Assembly: GCF_024362485.1 (NCBI RefSeq)
Contig: NZ_CP101456.1
Location: 1,922,001 to 1,986,000, forward strand
DNA from: Natronobeatus ordinarius
GTDB lineage: Archaea > Halobacteriota > Halobacteria > Halobacteriales > Natrialbaceae
Length of the DNA stretch: 64,000 bases
Direction: 5' to 3'
Part shown: positions 26,596-35,612 of the stretch, piece after piece
How positions within the stretch are numbered: the stretch's first letter is position 1
How the letters are laid out: every line of letters begins with the position of its first letter
The notes under the pieces: generated by a model
Seen by the model: the letters and a program-made list of their open reading frames with translations, nothing else
Told to the model about the DNA's origin: nothing
Database searches by the model: none
Translations under genes and position numbers: made by a program

Positions 26596-26779
26596 TGCCA
26601 CGAGGCCGGTTCCGATCGGATCGAGGGGCCCGTCGCGAAACGGCGACGGACCGTTCGATTTCGACCGTGCGAGCCGGTCGGTGGTTTCGCCGCCCCAGCT
26701 TGCAGTGATTTCGCGGCCAGGCACTTCGCTCAGCGTTCACGAAACGTCAAAAATGCATGTTCGGTCGTGTTTCAGGAGA

Positions 26780-27871
26780 TCAGACCTCGGCGCTACCGGC
26801 AGCTTCGAGCAGGCTAACGACGTCGGCAGCGTGGATTCGCAGTGTGACCGCCTGTTTTTCGGTCAGCTGTGATCCAGAGAGCCCGTCGAGCTGGTTTTGC
26901 ACAGCCTCCAGTTCGTTGATCGCCGACTCGATCCGATTGTCGATCGAGTGAATCGGCTGTCCACCACCGGCTCCGTCGTGAGTGTTGCCATACTCTTCGA
27001 GTTCATCCAGCAACTCGTTCAGCCGTCGGCTGGTCGTCTCTAGCTTGGCGAGGATTCCCGGGATACCTCCCTGGCTACCCCGCCCACGGTCCGACGAGTC
27101 GGTTTTGTCCGTGACGGCTTCCTCGAGGCTCAGGAGCGCTTCCAGCGCCTGCTGGAGGTATCCTGCTTTGTCGACGATTTCGACGACAGTCGTCGCTGTC
27201 TCGGTGACGCCATCACCCACGGCGTCTAGCTCGATGGCTCCGTGACGAGCCGCTGCGGCTGTGCCGGTAACCGTCAGGTCCGCGCTCGAACCCGCTGTAA
27301 GTTCGCTGATCGTGGCTGGATCGACGGCGAGGTCGGAGACGACTTCACCGAACTCTTCGACGTGCTGAACATCGACGTCGACGGTTTCGACACGTCGGGA
27401 GCCGAGATTTTCCAGCGTGTAGGTGAGCTCGAGAGGTGCACCTTTTGGAACGGTCACCTGGTCGGATCCGAACAGCATGACCAGCGGTGGGAGCGGAACC
27501 TGGTGTTTGTGGTCGTGGAGCTTTTCTGCACGCTGGTTGACTGCACTGTGTGCCTCGATGAGCGTCTCCACTCGAGCGGCGAACTCCTCTGCGGGGAGGT
27601 CTCCCTCGCTAAAGGCGAGCCACTCGAACGTGTGCTCGAGTCGGTGAGACTGGGCCTGAGTAGCGGACTCGAGCAGCTGGTGCGCCGCTCGATTGGCTTG
27701 ATTGGCTGCATCCGTGCGGGCGGTAATACCTCGTGCGAGCGTTCGCAACCCCCGTTCACGGTCGGCCTGCACCTGAAGGGCTGTTTCCGCATCGTCGTAC
27801 AGTTCCAGGGCACCCTCGACGTCGTTAGCCATCAAGCACTCGTAGAGCGCTTCTAGACGAGGATCACCCAT
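26780..27871 (-). CDS. Unknown protein: helical N-terminus, Ig-like middle, coiled-coil C-terminus
   Basis: 363 residues from the ATG at 27871, which overlaps the end of the upstream gene by eight bases. Residues about 1-120 are helical (RLEALYECLMANDVEGALEL). Residues about 135-240 look like an immunoglobulin-type beta sandwich (GAPLELTYTLENLGSRRVET, TAGSSADLTVTGTAAAARHG), as in CARDB-like modules. The rest is helical with heptad-like patterns (LETTSRRLNELLDELEEYGN) and a Gly/Ser linker. No signal or membrane helix is seen, so it is probably cytosolic or carried by its partner. Codon use is less GC-rich than in flanking genes. Function unknown. Confidence 0.75.
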   Translation of the reverse strand: MGDPRLEALYECLMANDVEGALELYDDAETALQVQADRERGLRTLARGITARTDAANQANRAAHQLLESATQAQSHRLEHTFEWLAFSEGDLPAEEFAARVETLIEAHSAVNQRAEKLHDHKHQVPLPPLVMLFGSDQVTVPKGAPLELTYTLENLGSRRVETVDVDVQHVEEFGEVVSDLAVDPATISELTAGSSADLTVTGTAAAARHGAIELDAVGDGVTETATTVVEIVDKAGYLQQALEALLSLEEAVTDKTDSSDRGRGSQGGIPGILAKLETTSRRLNELLDELEEYGNTHDGAGGGQPIHSIDNRIESAINELEAVQNQLDGLSGSQLTEKQAVTLRIHAADVVSLLEAAGSAEV

Positions 27872-29798
27872 GCGAAACACCTCCCAGATCGTCCTCGACG
27901 AGTCCGGTCACACCCACGTGGTGGAGGTTCGCGTAGTACAGCGTGACCCCGGCACCGACGGAGGCCTGGAACAGGTCGATCAACGTTTGGAACGCCGCTA
28001 GCTTCGCACCGAACACCGCTGCTTTGACCGCGACCGCGGCCGCCTTGATTGCCAGGGGGATGCCCTTGATAGTGACGAACAGCAGCCCCGAAGCGATCAA
28101 CAGCCCTGCCGTCATGTTCGAGAGCGTATCTTCGAACCATCCGACTTTGCTTCCGAGCCAGTCTGCATTCTCGTGGATGGCGTCAGCGACGTCATCAATC
28201 GCGTCAATCCCACCAGCGAACACGTCTCTGACGTGCCCGCGGGCTGTGGCGTTCTGCTGCTGGAGCTCTTCCAGGCGCTGTTCCAGAACTGCCATCCGGT
28301 CGTCGATCGAAGTATTGACGCCCGACGGTTCTCCAGGATCCGTTCCGAGACTGGTTCGGACTTCGTGGACGTCGGTAAACACCGGCACGTCCGGTAGCGG
28401 GATGGCCGGCGTCTCCATACTGATGGTGATCTCGTCGTCGATAGGAGGCAGCCCCCAGTCCGGTAAGAACCCCGTTGGTAACTGGACAGTTACGTCGACG
28501 TCGGGTAGCTCGAGTTCACTGGGTGCTGGCACGTGCATCTCGGGTACCCACGGTGACTCGTAGTATCCCTTGAACAGCAGCTGCTCGAGACCAGTCTGTG
28601 GGTCGGAGGCGTCACCGGGGACGTCCTCGAGGCGACTCTCGATAGCGTCGGTGATACCGAGCCCGTCGCCCGCTTGCTTTGCAGCGGTGGCACCACCGTC
28701 GAACGCCTCGTCGATGATCTTCTCCCAGGGTTCGTCTTCGGGATCGAAGTAGTCGTGATCGCCATCGTCGATCGCTCTGACAGTGGCAGCGGTGTAAATG
28801 GCGATGCTATTGAGGCGACGCTGGATCGTGTTGAACACGTTCTCGTCGATAACGCCACGGCCAGCGTAACTGTCGAGAAGGGTGTTCAGTCCCTCGACCA
28901 CTCGGGTGACGACACCGTTGACGAACCGTCGCGTCAAGCCACCAGCTTTCCGTCTGATGAGTTTGGTACCCTGTGCTTTCGCGACCTCGACGAGGAGCCC
29001 GGCGATCCGCTCGAGGGTACCTCCGGGCTCGGTCGCGACGGCTGTGGACCGTTCGGTGACCTCCTCAGCGGCGATCATCCGATCGAGAGCCTCCTCCAGT
29101 TGTTCGAGTTCGTCTTCGTCTTCGGCATCGGCGCAATCGTCTTCGTCTGCGATTTCGCCGTCGAGGAGTGCTTCTGCGTTTTGATCGACCGACTCACGGG
29201 GGAGTCCGAACCCCTCCGCCATGGTTCTAATGGTCCCGATGCTGTCCCGTTTGGCCTCGATTTTTGGTTTCAACGGACAGCCGACTTCTATTGGAACCGT
29301 CTCGGAGTCAACGAGCACGCCGTCACGCAACATCTCTCCGTTGACGTTCCACTGGCCTTCCGGATGCTCGAGGCCGAGGGCATCGGCCCACTCGGTGGGC
29401 GTCCCGAGCTCCCAGGTTCGTGCTACTGTTTCGTATCCCTGTGTCCAGCTCTGTTCGTCGAACGAGTGGGACAGTCCCGTCTCGACGTGTTCGACTTCCA
29501 GCAATCCCGTGACAGTGAACGGTCCCGGCTCACAGTACAAACCGGGACAGAAAATCGTGTAATACCACGTTTGAGTTAGCTCTTCGTGTGGATAGACGAT
29601 TTCGGTGCTCGTCGTCTCTACGTCGGTCGTTTCCGCTGCGACTGTCCCCTCCGGTTCGGCCGCCTCGTCCGTGTCGTCGGCGACCGCAGACGTCGATCCG
29701 AGGCCGATCCCGGCAACTGCGCCGCTGTACTTCAGGAACCGTCGTCGCTCGAACCGATCCTCGAGCGGTGTGTGGTTCCCCCCTAGTTCATCGTCCAT
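27864..29798 (-). CDS. Large Tat-signal protein with C-terminal membrane region, unknown function
   Basis: 644 residues. A Tat motif is at residues 18-28 (RRRFLKYSGAVAG) and a likely cleavage after GSTSAVA. A beta-rich first domain holds three Cys (FCPGLYCEPGPF and VGCPLKP), then helical regions with acidic clusters (ADEDDCADAEDEDELEQLEE), a Pro-rich stretch near 425-480, a coiled-coil-like segment (RMAVLEQRLEELQQQNATAR), and hydrophobic helices around 560-630. It is coupled to the 363-residue gene downstream by an eight-base overlap, so the two products probably act together at the cell surface. No homologous family is recognised. Confidence 0.75.
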   Translation of the reverse strand: MDDELGGNHTPLEDRFERRRFLKYSGAVAGIGLGSTSAVADDTDEAAEPEGTVAAETTDVETTSTEIVYPHEELTQTWYYTIFCPGLYCEPGPFTVTGLLEVEHVETGLSHSFDEQSWTQGYETVARTWELGTPTEWADALGLEHPEGQWNVNGEMLRDGVLVDSETVPIEVGCPLKPKIEAKRDSIGTIRTMAEGFGLPRESVDQNAEALLDGEIADEDDCADAEDEDELEQLEEALDRMIAAEEVTERSTAVATEPGGTLERIAGLLVEVAKAQGTKLIRRKAGGLTRRFVNGVVTRVVEGLNTLLDSYAGRGVIDENVFNTIQRRLNSIAIYTAATVRAIDDGDHDYFDPEDEPWEKIIDEAFDGGATAAKQAGDGLGITDAIESRLEDVPGDASDPQTGLEQLLFKGYYESPWVPEMHVPAPSELELPDVDVTVQLPTGFLPDWGLPPIDDEITISMETPAIPLPDVPVFTDVHEVRTSLGTDPGEPSGVNTSIDDRMAVLEQRLEELQQQNATARGHVRDVFAGGIDAIDDVADAIHENADWLGSKVGWFEDTLSNMTAGLLIASGLLFVTIKGIPLAIKAAAVAVKAAVFGAKLAAFQTLIDLFQASVGAGVTLYYANLHHVGVTGLVEDDLGGVSHG

Positions 29799-30172
29799 TT
29801 ATTGTATTCTCCTTGTATTAAGACTCGTCATATTACAACACATCAACTTCATCAACAGAAACTAATTCGAGGAGACATTATAAATAATCTATGGTTATTC
29901 CCGATGGCTGTGAATTGGCGCGGTAATAGATCGGAGGTTGGGTACGAGCGACAGGAACGAGAGTGGGTCCCTGTCGTTCAAGAAGAGAACACGTACTGAG
30001 GGGCCACGGTCACGGGTAGAAACGAGTGATCTGCCCGTAGAACACCGACGGTACAGTACAGAAGGCCAGCTATCTTGCTGGTGGGAACCAGCCATAATGA
30101 CGGTTGTAACTGTTTATCAGTGATCACCCCACCAGGACGGCGATCACCGGTACGAGACTACAACCATCGTTA
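29799..30172. other. AT-rich gap between the Tat operon and the helix-hairpin-helix gene
   Basis: 374 bp without a convincing gene. The end next to 29798 carries AT-rich elements (minus strand TTAATAC about 20 bp before the ATG) that probably form the Tat-operon promoter. A symmetric interrupted palindrome occupies 30102-30165. Composition is lower in GC than the core genes, in keeping with an accessory insertion. Confidence 0.5.
30102..30165. repeat. Symmetric interrupted palindrome downstream of the helix-hairpin-helix gene
   Basis: GGTTGTA (30102-30108) and GTGATC (30120-30125) on the left pair with GATCAC (30142-30147) and TACAACC (30159-30165) on the right. The unpaired spacers are 11 nt on both sides and the loop is 16 nt. 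The symmetry of both spacer lengths argues against chance. It lies 7 bp beyond the stop of the gene at 30173-30763 and may act as a terminator or protein-binding site. Confidence 0.6.
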
Positions 30173-30763
30173 TCAGCTGAGCAACTCGCGTGCGTTGTAC
30201 CGCCACATCCGGACGTGGAGTACGTCCAGCTCGAGCAGCTTCGCGACTTCGCCGGCGTCGATCGTCGCGAGTCGCTCTGCGGAGATGATCCCCGCCTCAG
30301 CGAGTCGCTCCGCGTTTTCGGGACTAACGCCCGTGACGGCCGTCACCGGGGTCGGCCGCGGATACGGCCGCTCTTTTTGCTCCTCCGACTCGTCGTCCTC
30401 GGCTCGAGTTCTGACGGCGTCGAACGCCTGCCAGTCCTCGTCTGCGCTGGCGGCGACCCATTCGCGCTCTCGCTCGCCCAGGCCACGGACCTCACTCGAG
30501 CGTCGGTCGAGATCGCCGTCGGCCTCGAACGACCACGGCAGGGAGAACTGTCGGCGGAGCGCGGTCGCCACCGATTCGTCGACGCCGACGTCGAGCAGCG
30601 ACCGGTAGGACCACTCCTTGTTCGCGACCGCCTCGGGCGCAATGCCGGCCGCCTCGAGTTCCGCGCGAGCGGCGGGGTCGACGGTCGTGACGGCGTCACC
30701 GGATTCTTCGACGACGTTTTCCTTGCTCACACGAGTCACCGGACTGTCCGTACCTCGAACCAT
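30173..30763 (-). CDS. Helix-hairpin-helix domain protein
   Basis: 196 residues from the ATG at 30763 (MVRGTDSPVTRVSKENVVEE). Two DNA-binding-type helical hairpins can be seen: ARAELEAAGIAPEAVANKEW with the following LLDVGVDESVATALRRQF, and TAVTGVSPENAERLAEAGII followed by ATIDAGEVAKLLELDVLHVR, the latter resembling the HhH module of RNA polymerase alpha or PolX tails. The middle is an acidic linker. Likely a nucleic-acid-binding protein; its partner is unknown. It is divergent from the 3-hydroxyacyl-CoA dehydrogenase gene. Confidence 0.7.
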   Translation of the reverse strand: MVRGTDSPVTRVSKENVVEESGDAVTTVDPAARAELEAAGIAPEAVANKEWSYRSLLDVGVDESVATALRRQFSLPWSFEADGDLDRRSSEVRGLGEREREWVAASADEDWQAFDAVRTRAEDDESEEQKERPYPRPTPVTAVTGVSPENAERLAEAGIISAERLATIDAGEVAKLLELDVLHVRMWRYNARELLS

Positions 30764-30913
30764 CGGCTCTTGAACGTTACTCTCCTGCGTCGGTCTTGAG
30801 TGTGTTGGTGAGTTGATATCTGGGTCGGCGTGAGTGACCGTCGAAGGAGGTGATTCGAACGCCGTCGACGGGTTCATCGGTACACTTACGAGCGGATCGG
30901 GAGAAAGCCGGAT

Positions 30914-31768
30914 ATGGTTCGTGAAAACATCGACCGAATTGGCGTCGTCGGCGCAGGCACGATGGGGAGCGGCATCGCACAGGTCGCCGCCACGAACGGC
31001 TACGAGGTCGTCATGCGCGACATCGAGGACGACTTCGTCCAGAACGGTTTCGAGACCATCGAGGGGAGCCTGGCGCGCTTCGACGAGAAAGGGGTCCTCG
31101 AGGAGTCCCCCGAGGCGATCGTCGAACGGATCGAGGGGACGACCGAGCTCGGCGACCTCGCCGCCTGTGACGTCGTCGTCGAGGCGGCCCTCGAGAACAT
31201 GGACGTGAAAAAAGAGATCTTCGAGGACCTCGAGGCGGTCGTCGACGAGGACGTGCTGCTCGCGACGAACACGAGCACGCTCTCGATCACGTCGATCGCC
31301 GCGGCCACGGACTCGCCCGAGCGCGTCGTCGGGCTTCACTTCATGAACCCGGTGCCCATCATGGAGGGCGTCGAGATCGTCGTCGGACAGAAGACCGACG
31401 AAGCGGTCGTCTCCCTCGCGCACGACCTCGCCGAGGACCTCGGGAAGACGACCTGGGAGTCAGACGACAAGCCGGGATTCGTCACGAACCGCATCCTGAT
31501 GCCCTGGCTCAACGAGGGCATCCGCGCCTACGACGAGGGCGTCGCCAGCAAGGAGGATATCGACGCGGGGATGGAACTCGGCACCAACGTCCCGATGGGG
31601 CCGCTCACGCTCGCCGACCACATCGGACTCGACATCTGTCTGCACGCCTCGGAGACGCTGTACGAGGAGCTTGGCGACCGGTACAAGCCGGCCTACCTGC
31701 TGAAGCGGAAGGTCGAGGCGGGCGAACTCGGCAAGAAGACCGGAAAGGGCTTCTACGAGTACGACTAG
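30914..31768 (+). CDS. 3-hydroxyacyl-CoA dehydrogenase
   Basis: 284 residues, a complete single-function enzyme. The NAD-binding Rossmann motif GVVGAGTMGSGIAQ is at 10-23, NTSTLSITSIA and RVVGLHFMNPVPIMEGVE carry the catalytic Ser/His/Glu region, and the C-terminal helical domain has FVTNRILMPWLNEGI and GKKTGKGFYEYD. It catalyses the third step of fatty acid beta-oxidation (or the reverse in butanoate metabolism) in the cytosol. Two acyl-CoA dehydrogenases elsewhere in the window would supply earlier steps. Confidence 0.94.
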   Translation: MVRENIDRIGVVGAGTMGSGIAQVAATNGYEVVMRDIEDDFVQNGFETIEGSLARFDEKGVLEESPEAIVERIEGTTELGDLAACDVVVEAALENMDVKKEIFEDLEAVVDEDVLLATNTSTLSITSIAAATDSPERVVGLHFMNPVPIMEGVEIVVGQKTDEAVVSLAHDLAEDLGKTTWESDDKPGFVTNRILMPWLNEGIRAYDEGVASKEDIDAGMELGTNVPMGPLTLADHIGLDICLHASETLYEELGDRYKPAYLLKRKVEAGELGKKTGKGFYEYD

Positions 31769-31867
31769 CCGCGCCGGCCGATCGCCGAGCGCGACGGCTC
31801 CGGTCGTGGCGGACCACGAATACTGTCGCCGAAGGATATTTATCAATCCGTTTCAGTTATCCGAGTG

Positions 31868-33205
31868 ATGCGCCCTCCACTCGCCGCATTCGTCCTCGTG
31901 AGCGTCGTGATCGGTGCCGGCATCGTCGGCCTCGCCGTCGCTGCACCACCACCGACCGTCATCTGTGCCGTCTGTGACGGCGACCTCGAGGGAGCCACCG
32001 GCCCCGGAACCCTCGACGTCTACCTCGAGGAGAGCGGCGACGCCGAGTGGGTCGAACGCGTCCCGGTCGACGCGACCGCTGCCGACCGCTACCGCGACGA
32101 TCCCGAAGCGCTCGAGGCCGCGGTTGAGGAGGCGTGGGCTCCGTTCTCCCACGTGACGGGTGAGGAGGTGACCGACGTCGAAGGCGACCTCGAGGGTGAC
32201 GACGTCGTCGTCACGTACGCCGTCGCGGACGTGGCGCGGCCGGGAGTCGGCGACACCTGGCTCGTCGACTACTTCTACGCGGGCGGGACGGCGACGCGCT
32301 ACCACGTCGGCGGGGAGCGGGTCACGATCCACCCACCGGACGGACACGTGGTGACGAACCGGCCGCCGGACGGCCACCTCGCGGACGGTGCGGTGGCGTG
32401 GGACGGCGGCGATCCGGGACCACTGGCGAGCGACTTCGACTCCAAAACCGTGGTGACGTACGGACCCGACGACGACGTCGCCACGACGGCCGCCTCCTAC
32501 GCGACGATCGCCGCGGCGATCGGTCCCCTGGCCGTCAGACACGGCGTGCTCGCCGGCGTCATCCCGGCGCTCGTCGTCTCGGGGGGCGCGCTGGCGGCGA
32601 CGCGACTCGAGCGCAGCGCCGGCAAACTCCGACGGCTCCACGCTCGCGTTTGCGGACGCGACGTGGACGAACTCGGGCGGAGGATCGTCCTCGTTGGCAT
32701 CGCCGGCGTGCTCGTGGCGCCGCTGGTCGGGTACGCGCTCGCGGGGCAGCCGATCACGCTGGATTCGGTCGCGTTGGCGGCGGGCGCGGCGGGATACGCC
32801 GTCCTCGGTGCGATCGTGCGTCAGCTCGAGGGCGACGTCCGGACCGGGTCGCTTCTCGCCGTCGCCGTGGCCGTCGCGCTGGGCAGCGGCACGGTGAGCT
32901 GGCTGGTTCTCAGTCCCGCCGGCGCCGTCGTCGTGGCGTCGTTCGTTCTCTCGGCCGCGGCGTTTCTCCCGTTCGGCCACGCGATGGCGCGTGGTCGGGG
33001 CGCCGCCCTCGCGTTCGGTCCGGTCGTGGCCGGTCCGTTCGCGGCGGCGGTCGCGATCGCCCCGGTGTACGTGTTCGGGCTGAGCCCGCTCGTCTACGGC
33101 CTCTTTCTGGCTCCGACGGCGGTGCTCGTCGTTGCCGCTGGCTACCCGCTCTCGGTCGTCGGTCGAGCGCTGGCGGTGGAAAACGAGGCTGGGATGACCG
33201 GCTAG
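31868..33205 (+). CDS. Polytopic membrane protein with N-terminal extracellular domain
   Basis: 445 residues from the ATG at 31868 (a GTG three bases earlier is possible). A signal/anchor helix (AAFVLVSVVIGAGIVGLAVA) is followed by a domain with CAVCDGDL, an acidic loop region up to residue about 215, then about eight hydrophobic helices to the end. The CxxC pair in the external domain may bind metal or form a disulphide. No transporter signature is evident, and I do not recognise the family. The stop directly abuts the stop of the convergent phytoene synthase gene. Confidence 0.75.
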   Translation: MRPPLAAFVLVSVVIGAGIVGLAVAAPPPTVICAVCDGDLEGATGPGTLDVYLEESGDAEWVERVPVDATAADRYRDDPEALEAAVEEAWAPFSHVTGEEVTDVEGDLEGDDVVVTYAVADVARPGVGDTWLVDYFYAGGTATRYHVGGERVTIHPPDGHVVTNRPPDGHLADGAVAWDGGDPGPLASDFDSKTVVTYGPDDDVATTAASYATIAAAIGPLAVRHGVLAGVIPALVVSGGALAATRLERSAGKLRRLHARVCGRDVDELGRRIVLVGIAGVLVAPLVGYALAGQPITLDSVALAAGAAGYAVLGAIVRQLEGDVRTGSLLAVAVAVALGSGTVSWLVLSPAGAVVVASFVLSAAAFLPFGHAMARGRGAALAFGPVVAGPFAAAVAIAPVYVFGLSPLVYGLFLAPTAVLVVAAGYPLSVVGRALAVENEAGMTG

Positions 33206-34252
33206 TTACTCGTGGAGTGGCCGCTCGGCCATCTCGTTTCGAAGCTCGCCGACGTGCGTCCGGGAGACGCCCTGCTCGAACTGCTGGAGGAGGGCGAACA
33301 CCTCCGCGCGTGAGATCTTGACGTTGCCCTCCGTCAGGACGTCCTCCGGTCGTTCACGGAGCTCGCGGAGGGTGCCGACCGCGAGCAGGTAGGGGATTGC
33401 CCAGGCCGAGAGCGTGTTGCCGCGGTGTTCGGGGAGCACCTCGAGGTAGTGCTGGGCGTCGTCGAGGTAGCCTTCGGCACGACCTGTCACCCGGCGGATG
33501 ACGTTCGTCACACCGTGGTGGTTCTCCTCGCAGGTGACGGCCTCGACGTCGACGTTCTCTTCTTCGAGCCACTCGGCGGGGAGATAGACGTTGTTCTCCT
33601 CGTGATAGTCACGCTCGACGTCCTTGGCGATGTTGACGAGCTGGAGGAGCAGGGCGAACGACCGGGCGTTGTTCCGGAGCTCCTCGGCGCGATCGGGCGA
33701 CGCGCCGCGGGAGACCAGTCCCGTGATGAGCGTGCCGACGGTGCCCGCCGCGTACCAGCAGTACTCCTCGAGTTCCTCGAGCGTCTGAAGGCGGAGGCCA
33801 CCTTCGTCCGCGTAGCGGGCGGTGAACATCGCCATCCCGTCGACGAGTTCCCGGACGGGCTCGCGCATGATCTCGCGGGGCTCACCCTCGAGCGATTCGA
33901 ACGTTCGGAGCACTCGCGGAGTTCGGGCGACGACCTCCCAGTCGGTGTTCGGCTCCTCGGGGATCCACGGCTCGACGTCGGCCATGAACGCCTCGACCGT
34001 GGTCGGGTCGTCGGGATCGAGCAGCTGGTCGTACGTCGAGAGGAGATCCGTCTGCACCCCCGGGGGGATGTGTCCTGCGTCCTCGATCGTGTCGGCGATT
34101 CGACAGAGGAGGTAGCCGAGGCAGATGTGTCTCGCCATCGGCTCCTCGAGCCGGTCGATCGTGATCGAAAACGTCCGTGAAACACCGTGTACCGCCTCGT
34201 AACACCACTCCAGGTCGGCTTCAGTTGTCCGTTCGGGCTGGCCCGTTGTCAT
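33206..34252 (-). CDS. Phytoene/squalene synthase family protein
   Basis: 348 residues. The two aspartate-rich motifs of head-to-head prenyl synthases are present: RIADTIEDA at about 51-59 and LVNIAKDVERD at about 205-215. FSITIDRLEEPMARHICLGY, YCWYAAGTVGTLITGL and VYLPAEWLEEENVD also match. It condenses GGPP to phytoene (bacterioruberin route) or FPP to squalene; sequence alone does not decide. No other carotenoid genes adjoin it. Probably membrane-associated in the cytosol. Confidence 0.92.
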   Translation of the reverse strand: MTTGQPERTTEADLEWCYEAVHGVSRTFSITIDRLEEPMARHICLGYLLCRIADTIEDAGHIPPGVQTDLLSTYDQLLDPDDPTTVEAFMADVEPWIPEEPNTDWEVVARTPRVLRTFESLEGEPREIMREPVRELVDGMAMFTARYADEGGLRLQTLEELEEYCWYAAGTVGTLITGLVSRGASPDRAEELRNNARSFALLLQLVNIAKDVERDYHEENNVYLPAEWLEEENVDVEAVTCEENHHGVTNVIRRVTGRAEGYLDDAQHYLEVLPEHRGNTLSAWAIPYLLAVGTLRELRERPEDVLTEGNVKISRAEVFALLQQFEQGVSRTHVGELRNEMAERPLHE

Positions 34253-34381
34253 CTACTTGCGACCCTTTCGAGCGCATCCCGGAAAAACACCCCGGTCCCG
34301 GCGGAATACTTTCGATCCCGCCCGCGAACGCGAACGCCGATGAAGACAACAATAAAGAACTGACCACGCGATAGCTCTCGC

Positions 34382-35524
34382 ATGGACTTTACGCTCTCCC
34401 CCGAACAGGAGCAGATCAGGGACATGGTTGCCGAGTTCGTCGACGAGGAGATCGTCCCCGTTGCGAGTGAGATCGACCACGACGACGAGTTCCCCCACGA
34501 CCTCGTCGCCGAGATGGGCGAACTTGGCCTGATGGGCATGCCCTTCCCCGAGGAGTACGGCGGGGCCGGCCTCGATTATCACTCCTACGCGATCGGCCTC
34601 GAGGAGATTTCCCGTGGCTCGGGCGGCATTGGGACGATCGTCGCTGCACACATCTCGCTGGCGGGCAACATGCTCTACGAGTTCGGCGACGAAGCCCAGA
34701 AAGAGCAGTATCTGACGCCGCTGGCCGAGGGAATCGACGTCGGCGCGTTCGCGCTCTCGGAGGCCGGCGCGGGAAGTGACGTCCCGGCGATGGACACGAC
34801 AGCCGAACGCGACGGCGACGAGTACGTCCTCAACGGCGGCAAGCTCTGGATCTCGAACGGCTCGGTCGCCGACACGGTCACCGTCTTCGCGAAGACCGAC
34901 CCCGATGCAGGCAACAAGGGCATCTCCTCGTTTATCGTCCGCCCCGACGAGGACGACGGCTTCTACGTCGAGGGCACGGAGGAGAAACTCGGCGACAAGG
35001 GCTGTCCCACCGCCGAACTTCGGTTCGACGACCTCCGACTGTCCGAAGACCGGCTGCTCGGCGAAGAGGGCGACGGCTTCGTTCAGGCATTGAAGACGTT
35101 AAACGGTGGCCGCATCACGATCGCCGCTCGCAGCATCGGCATCGCCCGCGCCGCCTTCGAGGAGGCCCGTGACTACGCCAGCGAGCGCGAGCAGTTCGGC
35201 CAGCCCATCGGCGAGTTCCAGTCGATCAAGCACAAGCTCGCGGACATGGACACGAAGATCCAGGCCGCCAAACTGCTCATGCACAAGGCCGCCGACAACA
35301 AGATCCGCGGCGAAGACTACATCAAGGAGGCCGCCCAGGCGAAGCTGTATGCCTCCGAAGTGAGCCGCGAGGTGGCCAACGAGGGGATCCAGATCCACGG
35401 CGGCTACGGCTACACCAAGGATTTCCCCGCCGAGCGGTTCTACCGCGACGCCAAGCTCAACGAGATCTACGAGGGCACGAGCGAGGTCCTCCGAAACACC
35501 ATCGGCGACCAGCTCCTCCGCTGA
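34382..35524 (+). CDS. Acyl-CoA dehydrogenase
   Basis: 380 residues, the full length for the family. FALSEAGAGSDVPAMDTTAE and LWISNGSVADTVTVFAKT are the FAD/substrate-binding signature, IAARSIGIARAAFEEARDYA and IQIHGGYGYTKDFPAERFYR the tetramer and FAD regions, and IYEGTSEVLRNTIGDQLL carries the catalytic Glu. It removes alpha-beta hydrogens from acyl-CoA, passing electrons to ETF. The start is about 15 bp after an AT-rich stretch containing AACAATAAAGAAC, a likely promoter. Confidence 0.94.
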   Translation: MDFTLSPEQEQIRDMVAEFVDEEIVPVASEIDHDDEFPHDLVAEMGELGLMGMPFPEEYGGAGLDYHSYAIGLEEISRGSGGIGTIVAAHISLAGNMLYEFGDEAQKEQYLTPLAEGIDVGAFALSEAGAGSDVPAMDTTAERDGDEYVLNGGKLWISNGSVADTVTVFAKTDPDAGNKGISSFIVRPDEDDGFYVEGTEEKLGDKGCPTAELRFDDLRLSEDRLLGEEGDGFVQALKTLNGGRITIAARSIGIARAAFEEARDYASEREQFGQPIGEFQSIKHKLADMDTKIQAAKLLMHKAADNKIRGEDYIKEAAQAKLYASEVSREVANEGIQIHGGYGYTKDFPAERFYRDAKLNEIYEGTSEVLRNTIGDQLLR

Positions 35525-35612
35525 TGACGACCCACACCTCGACGTGCGTTAACATCCGTTTCGGTCGAACGTATAGCGAAGACAGATTATCGTCCAGCAC
35601 AGTAACTCAGGT

